Notes: a model not told the origin generated them from the sequence alone. A stretch of DNA of 64,000 nt from Pseudogemmobacter sp044142105 (GCF_044142105.1 NZ_JBGTYM010000012.1:1-64000); one strand, 5' to 3'. Shown: positions 1 to 7,771, numbered from the stretch's first letter. Numbers and translations are program-made.

Positions 1-6
1 GTCAGG

Positions 7-573
7 ATGCCCCTGATCACGGGAGAGAGCCAGCGCCAGTACTATCAGGGCCTGACCTTTGTTTCTGAGGCGACCGGCCTTGAGAGCGAGGTTCTGGACT
101 CCACCATCGGCAGTTCTGGCGGTGCGCATATTCAGGTCAAGATGCGCCAGTCGGATTTCCCAACCCTGCCGGTCGTAGCCGGCGGCGCGCATTGTCGGGT
201 TCCAGACAGCGCTGCCGCGAATGTTCTGGTAGACGGATGGTGCGACTGGTTCAACTCTTCGTCGCCGCAGGCGGGGTACTCGTCCTACAATCCTTCCCCG
301 AACAAGACGTACTCCTATGGCGGCGTGATCTCCGGCCGCATCCCCGACGGATATCGTCCGATCGAAACGCCCGGCGCCTTCCTCTACATGGCAAAGGCTC
401 TGGGCTTCTGGCCGACTGGCGAGGCGCAATATGAAATTGCCCTTAAGGCGACCGTTAACACGATCCGCCCGAATTTTCCCGGCCCAGGCCTTATGAATAT
501 CCCGTGGACCGGAACATCATTCGGTCGTCAGGTGTGGGAGGCGCATGCCGCTACGCTAGGCATTCCGACCTGA
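7..573 (+). CDS. Hypothetical protein, possibly 5'-truncated by the window edge
   Basis: The reading frame is open from the first base to a TGA at 571-573, so the ATG at 7 may be internal and the product (188 aa from here) may be the C-terminal part of a larger protein. No family is recognised. The segment is rich in Ser, Tyr, Gly and Pro between about residues 80 and 115 and has no membrane helix or signal peptide. Its neighbours are phage-like, so a virion or tail-associated role is conceivable but unsupported. It runs convergently into the next gene and overlaps it by 18 bp. Confidence 0.55.
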   Translation: MPLITGESQRQYYQGLTFVSEATGLESEVLDSTIGSSGGAHIQVKMRQSDFPTLPVVAGGAHCRVPDSAAANVLVDGWCDWFNSSSPQAGYSSYNPSPNKTYSYGGVISGRIPDGYRPIETPGAFLYMAKALGFWPTGEAQYEIALKATVNTIRPNFPGPGLMNIPWTGTSFGRQVWEAHAATLGIPT

Positions 574-1092
574 CCTGCGCCGGAGAGCAACTGCCCCTGA
601 AATCGCCATGAGAAGCAGCGGGGCGGTTGCAGGCAAGGGGACGGGCGATGGTGAAACATCCCAAGTTCCGCCAGTCCCGAAGGTGTAAAACCCTTCCTGA
701 TTGATCCAATATCCACTCCAGTCGTTGAGGGTAAGATATTGGCCTTCCCAATAGGCATCCCATTCAAACCATAGGTCTACAAGCTTTCCGGCTGCGTCGG
801 TCTTTATCCTAAGGACTGTCGTTGACCATCCTGTTGGCCATTGAGGAAGTCCCAACACGGGCGGGATCAGATCATCAAGCCATTCAGATCCATCGCCCGT
901 GTCATAGTCTTGGAAGATGTCCAGATTTTTGAAGGATGGCACATCCAGGACGATCTGAGGATTTTCGAAGCACTCGAACTCGCCTTCGCCGTAGCAGTAG
1001 GGTTCATCCGCGATGAATGTCAGGGTGTAGACCGCCGCCCCCGCGTTGCCCGCCCAGATCGCAGCCGCAGCTGCCAGCAAAATCGCCCGCAT
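556..1092 (-). CDS. Secreted protein with VPLPA-type C-terminal sorting signal
   Basis: This 178-aa product starts at the ATG at 1092, giving a short signal peptide (MRAILLAAAAAIWAGNAGAA). The in-frame extension upstream is Arg-rich and unlikely to be translated. The body is acidic and aromatic and matches no enzyme family I know. The C terminus reads VPLPATAPLLLMAISG followed by ALRRRSG: a VPLPA motif, one hydrophobic segment and a basic tail. That is the tripartite architecture of VPLPA-CTERM substrates, which are processed by an exosortase-type system in Rhodobacterales. No exosortase gene lies in this window. The gene is convergent with the frame to its left and sits beside a phage-like operon, so it may be cargo. 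Confidence 0.72.
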   Translation of the reverse strand: MRAILLAAAAAIWAGNAGAAVYTLTFIADEPYCYGEGEFECFENPQIVLDVPSFKNLDIFQDYDTGDGSEWLDDLIPPVLGLPQWPTGWSTTVLRIKTDAAGKLVDLWFEWDAYWEGQYLTLNDWSGYWINQEGFYTFGTGGTWDVSPSPVPLPATAPLLLMAISGAVALRRRSGRNA

Positions 1093-1200
1093 GGAAACCC
1101 CCGTGAAAATGACCGGGGCCATGGACGCACGCCTGCACGATTCGGGGAAGGGGGTTTGCGCTAACCGCGCTCTGCGGATGCGGCGGGGATGCGTCAACCA

Positions 1201-1464
1201 TCACCACAAATCCTCCGAAAACAGTTCATGATCTCCGCCTGTCTGCTTTGGGTCTTGTCCTGCCATATGCGCGATCTGGCGGGCCTGCACCCTGTTCACA
1301 AAACGACCTTTTGACGTGATAAACCCCTGCACTTCAGTTACCCGATACGCCTCCTCTACGAAGATGGACGCGCAGGCCAAAACCTGTCCGTGCCTTGCGG
1401 GTTGTGGTAGGGATATGGTTACGCCCTCAATCTGGATTGCGGCGGCGACGATGCGCTCCGTCAT
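1201..1464 (-). CDS. Small phage-type hypothetical protein
   Basis: An 87-aa soluble protein and the last gene of the minus-strand run that begins at 4572. Its central segment (TEVQGFITSKGRFVNRVQA) and its ending (LFSEDLW) resemble a small conserved protein I associate with alphaproteobacterial phages and prophages, where a segment of the form GFxTSxGRFVxR is followed by a terminal SEDLW. The function of that family is not known to me. The ATG overlaps the upstream stop as ATGA (1461-1464), so translation is probably coupled. Confidence 0.65.
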   Translation of the reverse strand: MTERIVAAAIQIEGVTISLPQPARHGQVLACASIFVEEAYRVTEVQGFITSKGRFVNRVQARQIAHMAGQDPKQTGGDHELFSEDLW

Positions 1465-2003
1465 CCCCGCCCTCCCATCTCGCGCAGCACATCGTCGGCG
1501 GTGATTTTGCCGATGTTTTCTGCATCATTGAAGTCGTAGACGGCTTCCCGCGCTATCTCCAGCGCCTTCTGCACATGCGCCCGGATCACCCGGTCAAGGG
1601 CTGCGGTGCTGGAAGTGGTGGCGAGGGCGCGGATGATATGTGAGCATAGACCGGCTGACCGGCGGTAGTCACGGTTGAAATCCAGCGTGTTTCCAGCGAT
1701 CTTGTCGCAGTGCTTCGCCGCCTTCTCCAGCGCCACCGCCCGCGCGGCCAGCAGCCGGTCGTATGCGTCGGGGGTCAGGGTGATCGTGGCGGTGGGCCTT
1801 GAGCATTGCCCACACGCTTCCCAATCCCATTTCCCGTGGACGCACTGACCGCGCCAACCTTTGCCGTATGTGGCATCCAGACCAGCCTCAGCGGTTTTGG
1901 CCATCGCCTTCCACATGTCTCGGTTGGCTTCCAGCCGGTCCAGTTCGTCATGCAGCGCCGCGTTCTCGGGGGTGTGCGGGCCAAGGTGGTCGCGGAGGGT
2001 CAT
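1461..2003 (-). CDS. Hypothetical protein of the phage-like operon
   Basis: A 180-aa product starting at the ATG at 2003, which overlaps the upstream stop as ATGA; a longer in-frame start at 2063 would run into the upstream gene. The N-terminal half is helical and charged. A central CVHGKWDWEACGQC segment (three Cys, one His) could bind zinc. The C-terminal half is helical and ends in a basic GGRG. I do not recognise the family. Confidence 0.6.
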   Translation of the reverse strand: MTLRDHLGPHTPENAALHDELDRLEANRDMWKAMAKTAEAGLDATYGKGWRGQCVHGKWDWEACGQCSRPTATITLTPDAYDRLLAARAVALEKAAKHCDKIAGNTLDFNRDYRRSAGLCSHIIRALATTSSTAALDRVIRAHVQKALEIAREAVYDFNDAENIGKITADDVLREMGGRG

Positions 2004-2197
2004 AGCGGCTTCCAGTGCGTTGGCGTGTAGTAGACGTAGACGGTCAGGTCCGGGAAAAACCAAAGCGGTCTGGTCTTGCCGGGTTCGCGCGTGACCTTCA
2101 CGAGGGATTGTTCGTTGCGCGCACCCTTCTCGTCTTCGATCTTCGTCATGACTTCGACGCCTTCCGGCGCTGTTTCAATCGGTTGCCAGTCTTCCAT
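2000..2197 (-). CDS. Small DUF551-like phage protein
   Basis: A 65-aa protein beginning MEDWQPIETAP, the hallmark start of DUF551-type phage proteins (WxPIETAP). The rest is charged and ends in an aromatic segment (VYVYYTPTHWKPL), also typical of that group. The start at 2197 shares one base with the upstream stop (TGATG). A longer in-frame start at 2275 would lie inside the upstream gene and is rejected. Function is unknown; these small proteins are common in phage early regions. Confidence 0.65.
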   Translation of the reverse strand: MEDWQPIETAPEGVEVMTKIEDEKGARNEQSLVKVTREPGKTRPLWFFPDLTVYVYYTPTHWKPL

Positions 2198-2649
2198 CAC
2201 CCCTCTCCCTTCTCTGCTTCTGCGATGGCGGCGCGGGCACGGATTGCCGCCATGATTTCCTTGATCGTGGTCCATGGCACGTAAGTTTTGGCGGCGACTT
2301 CATTGCCATCTTCATCCGTGCTGATCGACTGGAAGCTGAACTCGCCCATGTAGGCGGCCTTCGTGTCTCCGCTTGGGGTCAGCGCCTCCACCAGCTTGCG
2401 GTTCTGGGCCTGTAGCGCGGTGATGCGGTCGGCGGCTTCATCCCAATCTGCCGCAAGTTTTGCGTCGTTCTCGGCACATTTCTTATGGTTAAGACCAAGG
2501 CGTACTGCGAACGTGTTGTGTGACCCATCCCGTCGCGCAAAAGCCTCCAACTGTGGCTTAAGGGCTTCGGCCACTGCTTCGTTATTTATTTGGATTTCTC
2601 GCTCATCTTTGGCGCGCTTACGCAGCCGTTCCACCAGATCGTCAGCCAT
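2197..2649 (-). CDS. Hypothetical phage protein with coiled-coil character
   Basis: A 150-aa, highly charged protein. It opens with MADDLVERLRKRAKDE, a start often seen in small phage proteins, and continues as long amphipathic helices (a coiled-coil-like DEAADRITALQAQNRKLVEAL near residues 70-90). No signal peptide or membrane segment is visible. The start overlaps the upstream gene by 8 bp and the stop shares a base with the next start. The function cannot be read from the sequence. Confidence 0.6.
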   Translation of the reverse strand: MADDLVERLRKRAKDEREIQINNEAVAEALKPQLEAFARRDGSHNTFAVRLGLNHKKCAENDAKLAADWDEAADRITALQAQNRKLVEALTPSGDTKAAYMGEFSFQSISTDEDGNEVAAKTYVPWTTIKEIMAAIRARAAIAEAEKGEG

Positions 2650-2953
2650 GGTCAGCCTCCATCATGTGCTTGCGGGCGCGGACTTCCCAATCGTGAAGGT
2701 CGCGCTGAAACTGATCTTCCGCCCATAGCTGCGGCGTCAGGCTGCGGGTCTCAATGTGCCGCCACGGGTCGCAGGTGCAGTTGTGGCGCTCGACATAGGC
2801 ATCAAACCGGCCAGAGGCCTGCCATTCCTCGGGTTCAGCCGATGCGCCAAGAGTGTCCGCGCGCCGCTGGATGGCGTCCAGGTTTCGCCCGCGAACCGTC
2901 AGGTTAAGCGCCTCGTTCAGCAGATCGCGGCAGGTGGGGCACCCGTCAGCCAT
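2642..2953 (-). CDS. Hypothetical protein of the phage-like operon
   Basis: A 103-aa protein with an N-terminal CPTC pair (residues 5-8) and a second Cys pair with nearby His residues (VERHNCTCDPWRH, about residues 54-66), which together could form a small zinc site. The family is not recognised. It overlaps both neighbours by 8 bp, consistent with coupled translation within the eight-gene run. Confidence 0.6.
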   Translation of the reverse strand: MADGCPTCRDLLNEALNLTVRGRNLDAIQRRADTLGASAEPEEWQASGRFDAYVERHNCTCDPWRHIETRSLTPQLWAEDQFQRDLHDWEVRARKHMMEADHG

Positions 2954-3479
2954 GGTCTGCGCCCTCCGATGCGGGCGGAACCCACGGGATGATCGGATTG
3001 TCGTAGCCCAGCATCAGGGGGTGCTTAGGGTGGCCGCATTTCGCTGGAGCACCGATGCTGTAAGGATCAAGAGCCGCCCCTCTGATCATGGTCAGCACGT
3101 TCAAGAAGCGGTTCCGCTGCATCCGGGGCTGCTTGCCGAGCGGCCCCCACGCGCAGATCACTTGGTCGCTCTCCGCTAGGATTTCGATCAGGTGGTGATC
3201 GTTCTGGGGTCCAATTGGATCGACTACCGCCCCCAACTGCCGCACGTCGGTAGCCCTAAAAGCGAACAGATTTCCGACGATGATACGCCCCCAACCGTTC
3301 CTGCGCCCGAAGCCTTTCAACTTGCGGATAGTCGCATCATCTTCTGACGCATCTGCAGTCGAGGGATTCACCATGATTACGGCGATGGTGCTGCGGCCCC
3401 CAAGGTCGCGTTCGAGGCGGTAGCGGTATCGCCCGCACTCGCTGATGACGGCGCTGGACTGGCGAAACAGATCGGACAT
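2946..3479 (-). CDS. DUF1643 domain protein
   Basis: A 177-aa protein filled by a DUF1643 domain: ISECGRYRYRLER near the N terminus, VNPSTADASEDDATIRK, then GWGRIIVGNLFAFRATD and a later CAWGPLGK. DUF1643 proteins occur in phages, plasmids and bacterial chromosomes; no biochemical activity is established as far as I know. The start at the ATG at 3479 gives a TGATG junction with the upstream stop; a GTG one codon earlier is also possible. It is the only domain in this operon I recognise with confidence. Confidence 0.85.
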   Translation of the reverse strand: MSDLFRQSSAVISECGRYRYRLERDLGGRSTIAVIMVNPSTADASEDDATIRKLKGFGRRNGWGRIIVGNLFAFRATDVRQLGAVVDPIGPQNDHHLIEILAESDQVICAWGPLGKQPRMQRNRFLNVLTMIRGAALDPYSIGAPAKCGHPKHPLMLGYDNPIIPWVPPASEGADHG

Positions 3480-4366
3480 CACGTGCCCTCCGATGTGGGC
3501 GGGGACCGATCAAAGACAATGCGTCTGATCCGCCCCGGAAACGACTGTACCACATAGTCCATCAGACCAACTGCATCCTCGTAGGTTGAGCAAGCAAACC
3601 CGCAGTCGCCCCAACGCGGATTGATAGGATCAACTCCCTTCCACACCTTCCATTCTTCGATCCGGTAAGTTCCTCGACCGCCCCACCCATCACCGGGCGA
3701 CACGAGGGCTGCGCGGATGCGGGCTTCGATGGCTTGCTTGGCGTCCTCTGCGGTTGCGAAACCGCCGTCAACGAAAGTCGCGCAATATCCGGGAACGGAC
3801 CAAAGCGCCTGCCACGGTCCGTTGCCGTATCGCTCGACGCGGAACGATCCGAAGAGCGGGGCAGTTGCCCGCCAAGCGTAACCGTCAAGGTCTTCCCAGA
3901 CGAGATTGACCTGCACCCCTTGCCCCCGGCGCGCCAGTTCGGCCTCGGCGGCCTCCGCGCGGCGTTGCATCTGACAATAGGTTCCACCGCCGTCGTGATA
4001 AACCAGCCCCGTCTTGCCGTCGGTGAATTCGCACTGCCATGACGCCAGCGAGAAATTCTCCGCCTCCAACGCAGCGCCACGGGCGCGCATGGCGGCGGCA
4101 ATTGCCTCGATCATTTCGCGCGCTTTGAACGCATCGACTGACCGCGCAATCGTGATCCGCTCCCCATCCTGCGGGTAAATGGCTAGCCCCCAGCCGATGC
4201 TGCCATCTGGTTCTGGCAACTCTCCTGCAAATAGAGCCGCATCACCAAGCCCGACGCTGATCCCAACGTCCGGTCCAGCGTCATCGCCGCTTGAATGCCA
4301 AACGGTTTCGCCGCTCTGATACATGTGCGCCTCTGCCAGCGCGTCCAGTTCTTCGGGGGTGGTCAT
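3479..4366 (-). CDS. Hypothetical protein of the phage-like operon
   Basis: A 295-aa protein beginning MTTPEELDALAEAHM at 4366, where the start overlaps the upstream stop as ATGA. An in-frame extension of 112 codons upstream overlaps the previous gene, is rich in His and Arg, and looks untranslated. The product is acidic and soluble, with several Trp-rich stretches (GWGLAIYP, WEDLDGYAWRAT, YGNGPWQALWSVPGY). No family is recognised. It is the longest gene in the run. Confidence 0.6.
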   Translation of the reverse strand: MTTPEELDALAEAHMYQSGETVWHSSGDDAGPDVGISVGLGDAALFAGELPEPDGSIGWGLAIYPQDGERITIARSVDAFKAREMIEAIAAAMRARGAALEAENFSLASWQCEFTDGKTGLVYHDGGGTYCQMQRRAEAAEAELARRGQGVQVNLVWEDLDGYAWRATAPLFGSFRVERYGNGPWQALWSVPGYCATFVDGGFATAEDAKQAIEARIRAALVSPGDGWGGRGTYRIEEWKVWKGVDPINPRWGDCGFACSTYEDAVGLMDYVVQSFPGRIRRIVFDRSPPTSEGT

Positions 4367-4572
4367 ATGCGGTCCTCCGCAGGAATGGGCCATTGGCACA
4401 GCAGCGCGTAACGCTTCCAGTGCCCTTCGGCGTTGTGCTGGATGGTGACTTCGCCATCGGCCCGATACTGCTGGGCGTAGTGCCAGATGTAGCCCTCGGC
4501 ATTCTCCCCTTCGGCCCGCGCGACGGTCATGCCGTTCTGGCGAATGCGGAAAGCGATATTCTTGGTGGTCAT
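4363..4572 (-). CDS. Small hypothetical protein, first gene of the phage-like operon
   Basis: A 69-aa protein beginning MTTKNIAFRIRQNGM. The start at 4572 is supported by an AAGGAG ribosome-binding site ten bases upstream, the best in this operon, consistent with it being the leading gene. The C-terminal half (YIWHYAQQYRADGEVTIQ) has the look of a small phage protein, but I recognise no family. The stop overlaps the next ATG. Confidence 0.62.
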   Translation of the reverse strand: MTTKNIAFRIRQNGMTVARAEGENAEGYIWHYAQQYRADGEVTIQHNAEGHWKRYALLCQWPIPAEDRI

Positions 4573-4680
4573 GTGCGAAGTGCTCCTTGGTTCGCGGAAC
4601 CGGACAGAACAGCAACCCATGCCGAAGGTGCGTTCGCAGGTTCGGTAAAAAGCGGTGGTTTCGCGGGGATACGGGCGGTT

Positions 4681-4729
4681 GCGACCGCCGCGCTTCGTTC
4701 ACATCGAAGTGCGCGGCGGTTCAGGTCGC
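4681..4729. other. Long imperfect hairpin in the leader of the phage-like operon
   Basis: Nested inverted arms can be read directly: GCGACC (4681-4686) with GGTCGC (4724-4729), GCCGCGC (4687-4693) with GCGCGGC (4711-4717), and TTCG (4694-4697) with CGAA (4705-4708) around a short loop. The element lies about 110-160 bp upstream of the first gene of the minus-strand run. It could be a structured 5' leader, a protein site or, read on the plus strand (followed by ATTTTG), a terminator. Nothing else in 4573-4865 looks coding. Confidence 0.55.
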
Positions 4730-4787
4730 GATTTTGCAACGCGGAGCGCAACCCATTGACGTGCAACGGGGTGATATTTTGCACCTG

Positions 4788-4841
4788 AAGGGCGTTAAGG
4801 CCCTTATTTTGCTGAGAAATGGCGATCCTCCCGCGATCGCC
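4788..4841. terminator. Two short hairpins at the border of the phage-like and enolase regions
   Basis: AAGGGC (4788-4793) pairs with GCCCTT (4800-4805) and is followed on the plus strand by ATTTT. GGCGATC (4821-4827) pairs with GATCGCC (4835-4841); on the minus strand this second hairpin follows the stop of the enolase-superfamily gene and leads into ATTT. The second is a plausible minus-strand terminator; the first could end transcription on the plus strand. Both are modest in strength. Confidence 0.4.
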
Positions 4842-4865
4842 AATCATCGCCTGCGCCTTGACCTC

Positions 4866-6101
4866 TCAGGTCTTTGACGGAGCGCCCCCTTCGAAACGGT
4901 TGCCGTGGCGATAGTCGCAAGGCGCCTCTTGCATCTGCAGATGCAGCCCGCTGCCGGTATAGGGATGGGCGCGGGCGAGGTCTTCGTCGAAATCGATGCC
5001 TAGGCCGGGCGTTTCGGGCGGCAGGATATAGCCGTCTTCCCATGTGATCGTGTTGCGGATCAGCGCCAGATGGAAGGCGCCGCCGGTCTGGATCGTCTCG
5101 GCGATCAGCAGGTTCGGGATCGAGACCGAGAGGTGGATATTCGCCGCCCATTCCACCGGACCGGCGTAAAGATGCGGCGCCAACTCGGCATTGAAGATCT
5201 CGGCAATGGCGGCAAGTTTGCGGGCCTCAAGGATGCCGCCCAGGCGGCCAAGGGCGGGTTGCAGGATTTTCACCCCGCCGGCGCGCAGGAGCATGCCGAA
5301 TTCGGTCTTGGTGGTCAGCCTTTCGCCCGTGGCGATGGGAATGCGGACCTGTCGGGCCACTTCGGCGAATTCCAGCAGGTTGTCGGGCGGGATCGGCTCT
5401 TCATACCAGAGCGGGTTGTAGGGTTCCAATTCCCGCCCCAGCCGGATCGCGCCGGGGGTGGAGAACTGGCCATGGGTGCCGAACAACAGATCGGCGCGGT
5501 CGCCGACGGCCTCGCGGATTTTCTTGCAAAAGGCAACCGAGCGGGAAATGTCGGACATGGCCGGCTCATGGCCGCCCCGGATGGTATAGGGGCCGGCCGG
5601 ATCAAACTTGACAGCGGTAAAACCCTGGGCGACGGCCTTGGCGGCGGCATCGGCCTGCCAGTCTGGGTTGACCCAGAATTCAGTCTGGTCCTGGTCCGGC
5701 TCGGGGTAGAGATAGGTATAGCTGCGCACGCGGTCATTCATCCGCCCGCCGATCAGCGCCCAGACCGGGCGGTTGCGCGCCTTGCCCAGGATGTCCCAGC
5801 AGGCGATTTCCAGCCCCGCGAAAGCGCCCATCACCGTGGGGTCGGGGCGCTGGGTAAAGCCCGAGGAATAGACCCGGCGGAACATTAGCTCCAGATTTTC
5901 GGGGTTCTCGCTGCGCATGTGGCGGTCGAAGACATCCTCGATCACCGCTTGCATCGCCCTGGGGCCGACGGTCGAGGCGTAGCATTCGCCATAACCGACG
6001 ATTCCGGTATCGGTGGTCAGTTTCGGAAAGATCCAGTAGCGCCCGCCCCAGCCGGGCGCGGGTGGCGCGACGACGAAAATCTCGAGATCCTTGAGCTTCA
6101 T
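4866..6101 (-). CDS. Mandelate racemase/muconate lactonizing-type enzyme (enolase superfamily)
   Basis: A 411-aa protein with the capping domain at residues 1-125 and the modified TIM barrel after it. It starts at MKLKDLEIF, where a GAAAGG site precedes the ATG at 6101. Family landmarks are K165 (AVKFD), E234 (WYEEP), E260 (ATGER) and H310 (APHLY). Enzymes of this fold abstract a proton alpha to a carboxylate; many in this subgroup dehydrate sugar acids. Two usual residues differ: the first metal-ligand Asp position, 26 residues before E234, is G208 (in FGTHGQ), and the Asp that normally pairs with the barrel His, 27 residues before H310, is A283 (in QPALGR). The substrate cannot be assigned. 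Confidence 0.85.
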   Translation of the reverse strand: MKLKDLEIFVVAPPAPGWGGRYWIFPKLTTDTGIVGYGECYASTVGPRAMQAVIEDVFDRHMRSENPENLELMFRRVYSSGFTQRPDPTVMGAFAGLEIACWDILGKARNRPVWALIGGRMNDRVRSYTYLYPEPDQDQTEFWVNPDWQADAAAKAVAQGFTAVKFDPAGPYTIRGGHEPAMSDISRSVAFCKKIREAVGDRADLLFGTHGQFSTPGAIRLGRELEPYNPLWYEEPIPPDNLLEFAEVARQVRIPIATGERLTTKTEFGMLLRAGGVKILQPALGRLGGILEARKLAAIAEIFNAELAPHLYAGPVEWAANIHLSVSIPNLLIAETIQTGGAFHLALIRNTITWEDGYILPPETPGLGIDFDEDLARAHPYTGSGLHLQMQEAPCDYRHGNRFEGGAPSKT

Positions 6102-6130
6102 GGCCGGGCCTTTCGCTTGGCGAGGCGGTC

Positions 6131-6180
6131 CGGGGATTTCACACCCCCGCACCCCCTTGGGATATTTGGGAACAGAAGAG
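6131..6180. repeat. Dispersed C-rich intergenic repeat, copy 1
   Basis: This segment contains TTTCACACCCCCGCACCCCC followed by TTGGGATATTTGGGA and ACAGAAG. It matches copy 2 at 24939-24990 in order and spacing (T-rich start, CACCCCCG, ACCCCC, GG, ATTTG, GAAG). It lies between the start of the enolase-superfamily gene and the end of the hydrolase upstream of it. The gap 6102-6237 holds no gene. Confidence 0.6.
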
Positions 6181-6237
6181 GAGGCTAAGAAGGATTTCGA
6201 CGCGGTGCGAAGGTGAATGCGACATGATCAGTCGTGT

Positions 6238-6933
6238 TCAGACGATGGTCCTGGCGATCCGGTCGATGAGCCGGGCGAGATTTTCGGGACGGGAGAAGAA
6301 AGGGGAATGCGAGGCGGGCAGGTCGAAGCGGTTCTCGGGCGGCAGGGCGGCGGCCATCTCGGCCTGTTGCGCGGGCGGGATTGCGTGGTCTTCGCTGCAG
6401 CGGATGTAGAATTGCGGGCGGGTGGACTTGCCCGGCGGATAAGGCGTTTCATGCGGGGCGCGGGGTTCGGCGCAGAGATGGCGCGCGGCCAGGACGCGGT
6501 CTTCGGGCGGGCAGTCGTGATAGAACAGCGCCTCTACTCCGGCCGGGTCGAAACTGTAAGACAGGCGGTCCGGCGACAGGCGCAGGGCCGGGCCGAGGGG
6601 ATTGTCGGGCCAGGCGCGGCGCAGATCGGCCAGGCTGCGTCCGGCCTGCGGCAGCCAAGCGGCAAGATGAATCACAGCCCTAATCTTGCTGTCGTCAAGA
6701 TTGGCGGCGCGGCTGGCGGGGTAGCCTGCGGCGGAATGGGCGACAAGGATGGTCGGGCCGGTCAGGGCGGTGAGGATGGCCTGGGCTTGGGCGTCGAGCG
6801 TCGTGGTAGTGCCGCCGCGCCCGGGCAGGTCGATGGCGCGTGCCGTGTGTCCAAGGTCCGCAAGGGCGGGGATCAGCCGGTGCCAGCACCAGGCGCCGTG
6901 CCCGGCACCATGGATCAGCAGCACGTCAGCCAT
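6238..6933 (-). CDS. Alpha/beta hydrolase of the plant-esterase/hydroxynitrile-lyase type
   Basis: A 231-aa protein from MADVLLIHGAG at 6933. It shows the oxyanion segment HGAGHGAWCW (residues 8-17), a nucleophile in AHSAAG (S67), an acid in CSEDH and a His in ASHSPFF near the C terminus. The HGxxHGAWCW signature and the AHSxxG elbow are typical of the salicylate methylesterase/hydroxynitrile lyase-like branch, whose bacterial members are mostly carboxylesterases of unknown substrate. The start overlaps the upstream pcaD-like gene by 8 bp; it is the last gene of a four-gene minus-strand run. Confidence 0.85.
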   Translation of the reverse strand: MADVLLIHGAGHGAWCWHRLIPALADLGHTARAIDLPGRGGTTTTLDAQAQAILTALTGPTILVAHSAAGYPASRAANLDDSKIRAVIHLAAWLPQAGRSLADLRRAWPDNPLGPALRLSPDRLSYSFDPAGVEALFYHDCPPEDRVLAARHLCAEPRAPHETPYPPGKSTRPQFYIRCSEDHAIPPAQQAEMAAALPPENRFDLPASHSPFFSRPENLARLIDRIARTIV

Positions 6934-7711
6934 GGCCGATGCGGGTGAGGAAGGCATCCAGAACCGCGGCATATTCGGCGGGGCGTTCCGCCATCGGAAG
7001 GTGGCCCGCGCGCTGGATCAGGGCGAAGGTGCTGCCGGGGATCAGGTCGGCGGTCTCGCGCACCAGATCGGGCGGGGTGGAGCCGTCATTGCCGCCGGCA
7101 ATCGCCAGTGTGGGCAGGCGCAGCGTGGCGGTGGTTTCGTAAAAATCCGTGCCGGCAATGGCACTTGCGCAGCCGATCCAGCCCTTGGGGTCGGTCGCCA
7201 GCATGCGCGCGCGCAGGGCGGGCATGGCCGGGTTGTTCTGCCAGCCACGGCCGAACCAACGCGCCATCGTCGGCTCGATCTGGGCGGCAAGACCGTCTTC
7301 CAGAACGGTCTTGATTCTGTCTTCCCATTGTCTTCCAAGGCCGATCCGGGCGGCGGTGTTCGACAGGACCAGCGCCCGGACGAGATCAAGCCGCTTGACC
7401 GCCAGGCCCTGCGCGATGAGGCCCCCCAGCGAGACGCCCAGAAGAACGGTGTCGCGCAGGCCGAAATGGTCGATGACCCTTTCGGCATCGCGGATCAGCG
7501 CGCCCATCGCATAGGGAGGGTCAGGCACGTCCGAGGCGCCATGGCCGCGCAGGTCAAGCCGCAGGATGCGGTGGCGCGGGAAGGCCTCGACCAGAGGGTC
7601 GAACAGCGTGAGATCGGTGCCGAGCGCATGCAGGAAGACCAGCGGCGGGCCGTCTTGCGGGCCGTCAAGGCGGGCGTTGACGCGAAGATCGGGCAGGAAA
7701 ACGGCGGGCAT
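6926..7711 (-). CDS. 3-oxoadipate enol-lactonase-like alpha/beta hydrolase
   Basis: A 261-aa protein (start ATG at 7711; a TTG five codons upstream is less likely). Landmarks are FLHALGTDLTLFDP, DLRGHG, the nucleophile elbow GVSLGG (S94), GGNDGSTPP with the acid, and AGHLPM with the His. This pattern fits PcaD, which opens 3-oxoadipate enol-lactone in the protocatechuate branch of the beta-ketoadipate pathway. No other pca gene is adjacent, so the true substrate may be another lactone or ester. It lies 60 bp after the dehydratase gene and overlaps the next hydrolase. Confidence 0.75.
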   Translation of the reverse strand: MPAVFLPDLRVNARLDGPQDGPPLVFLHALGTDLTLFDPLVEAFPRHRILRLDLRGHGASDVPDPPYAMGALIRDAERVIDHFGLRDTVLLGVSLGGLIAQGLAVKRLDLVRALVLSNTAARIGLGRQWEDRIKTVLEDGLAAQIEPTMARWFGRGWQNNPAMPALRARMLATDPKGWIGCASAIAGTDFYETTATLRLPTLAIAGGNDGSTPPDLVRETADLIPGSTFALIQRAGHLPMAERPAEYAAVLDAFLTRIGHG

Positions 7712-7771
7712 GTTCGGATTCTTCAAGATTTTGGAGGTAGACGGGCCAAATTCGGGCCCGGAATGTTCGAT

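Noticed and set aside
4367..4702. A 112-codon extension of the 295-aa phage-operon protein
   Set aside because: It overlaps the preceding 69-codon gene, is rich in His and Arg, and the ATGA junction at 4363-4366 marks the real start.
4569..4877. Possible small genes in the leader of the phage-like operon
   Set aside because: Frames on both strands cover the hairpins, lack good ribosome-binding sites and have no recognisable domain.
5070..5888. A 272-codon plus-strand frame
   Set aside because: Antisense to the enolase-superfamily gene, with Gly/Arg-rich shadow composition.
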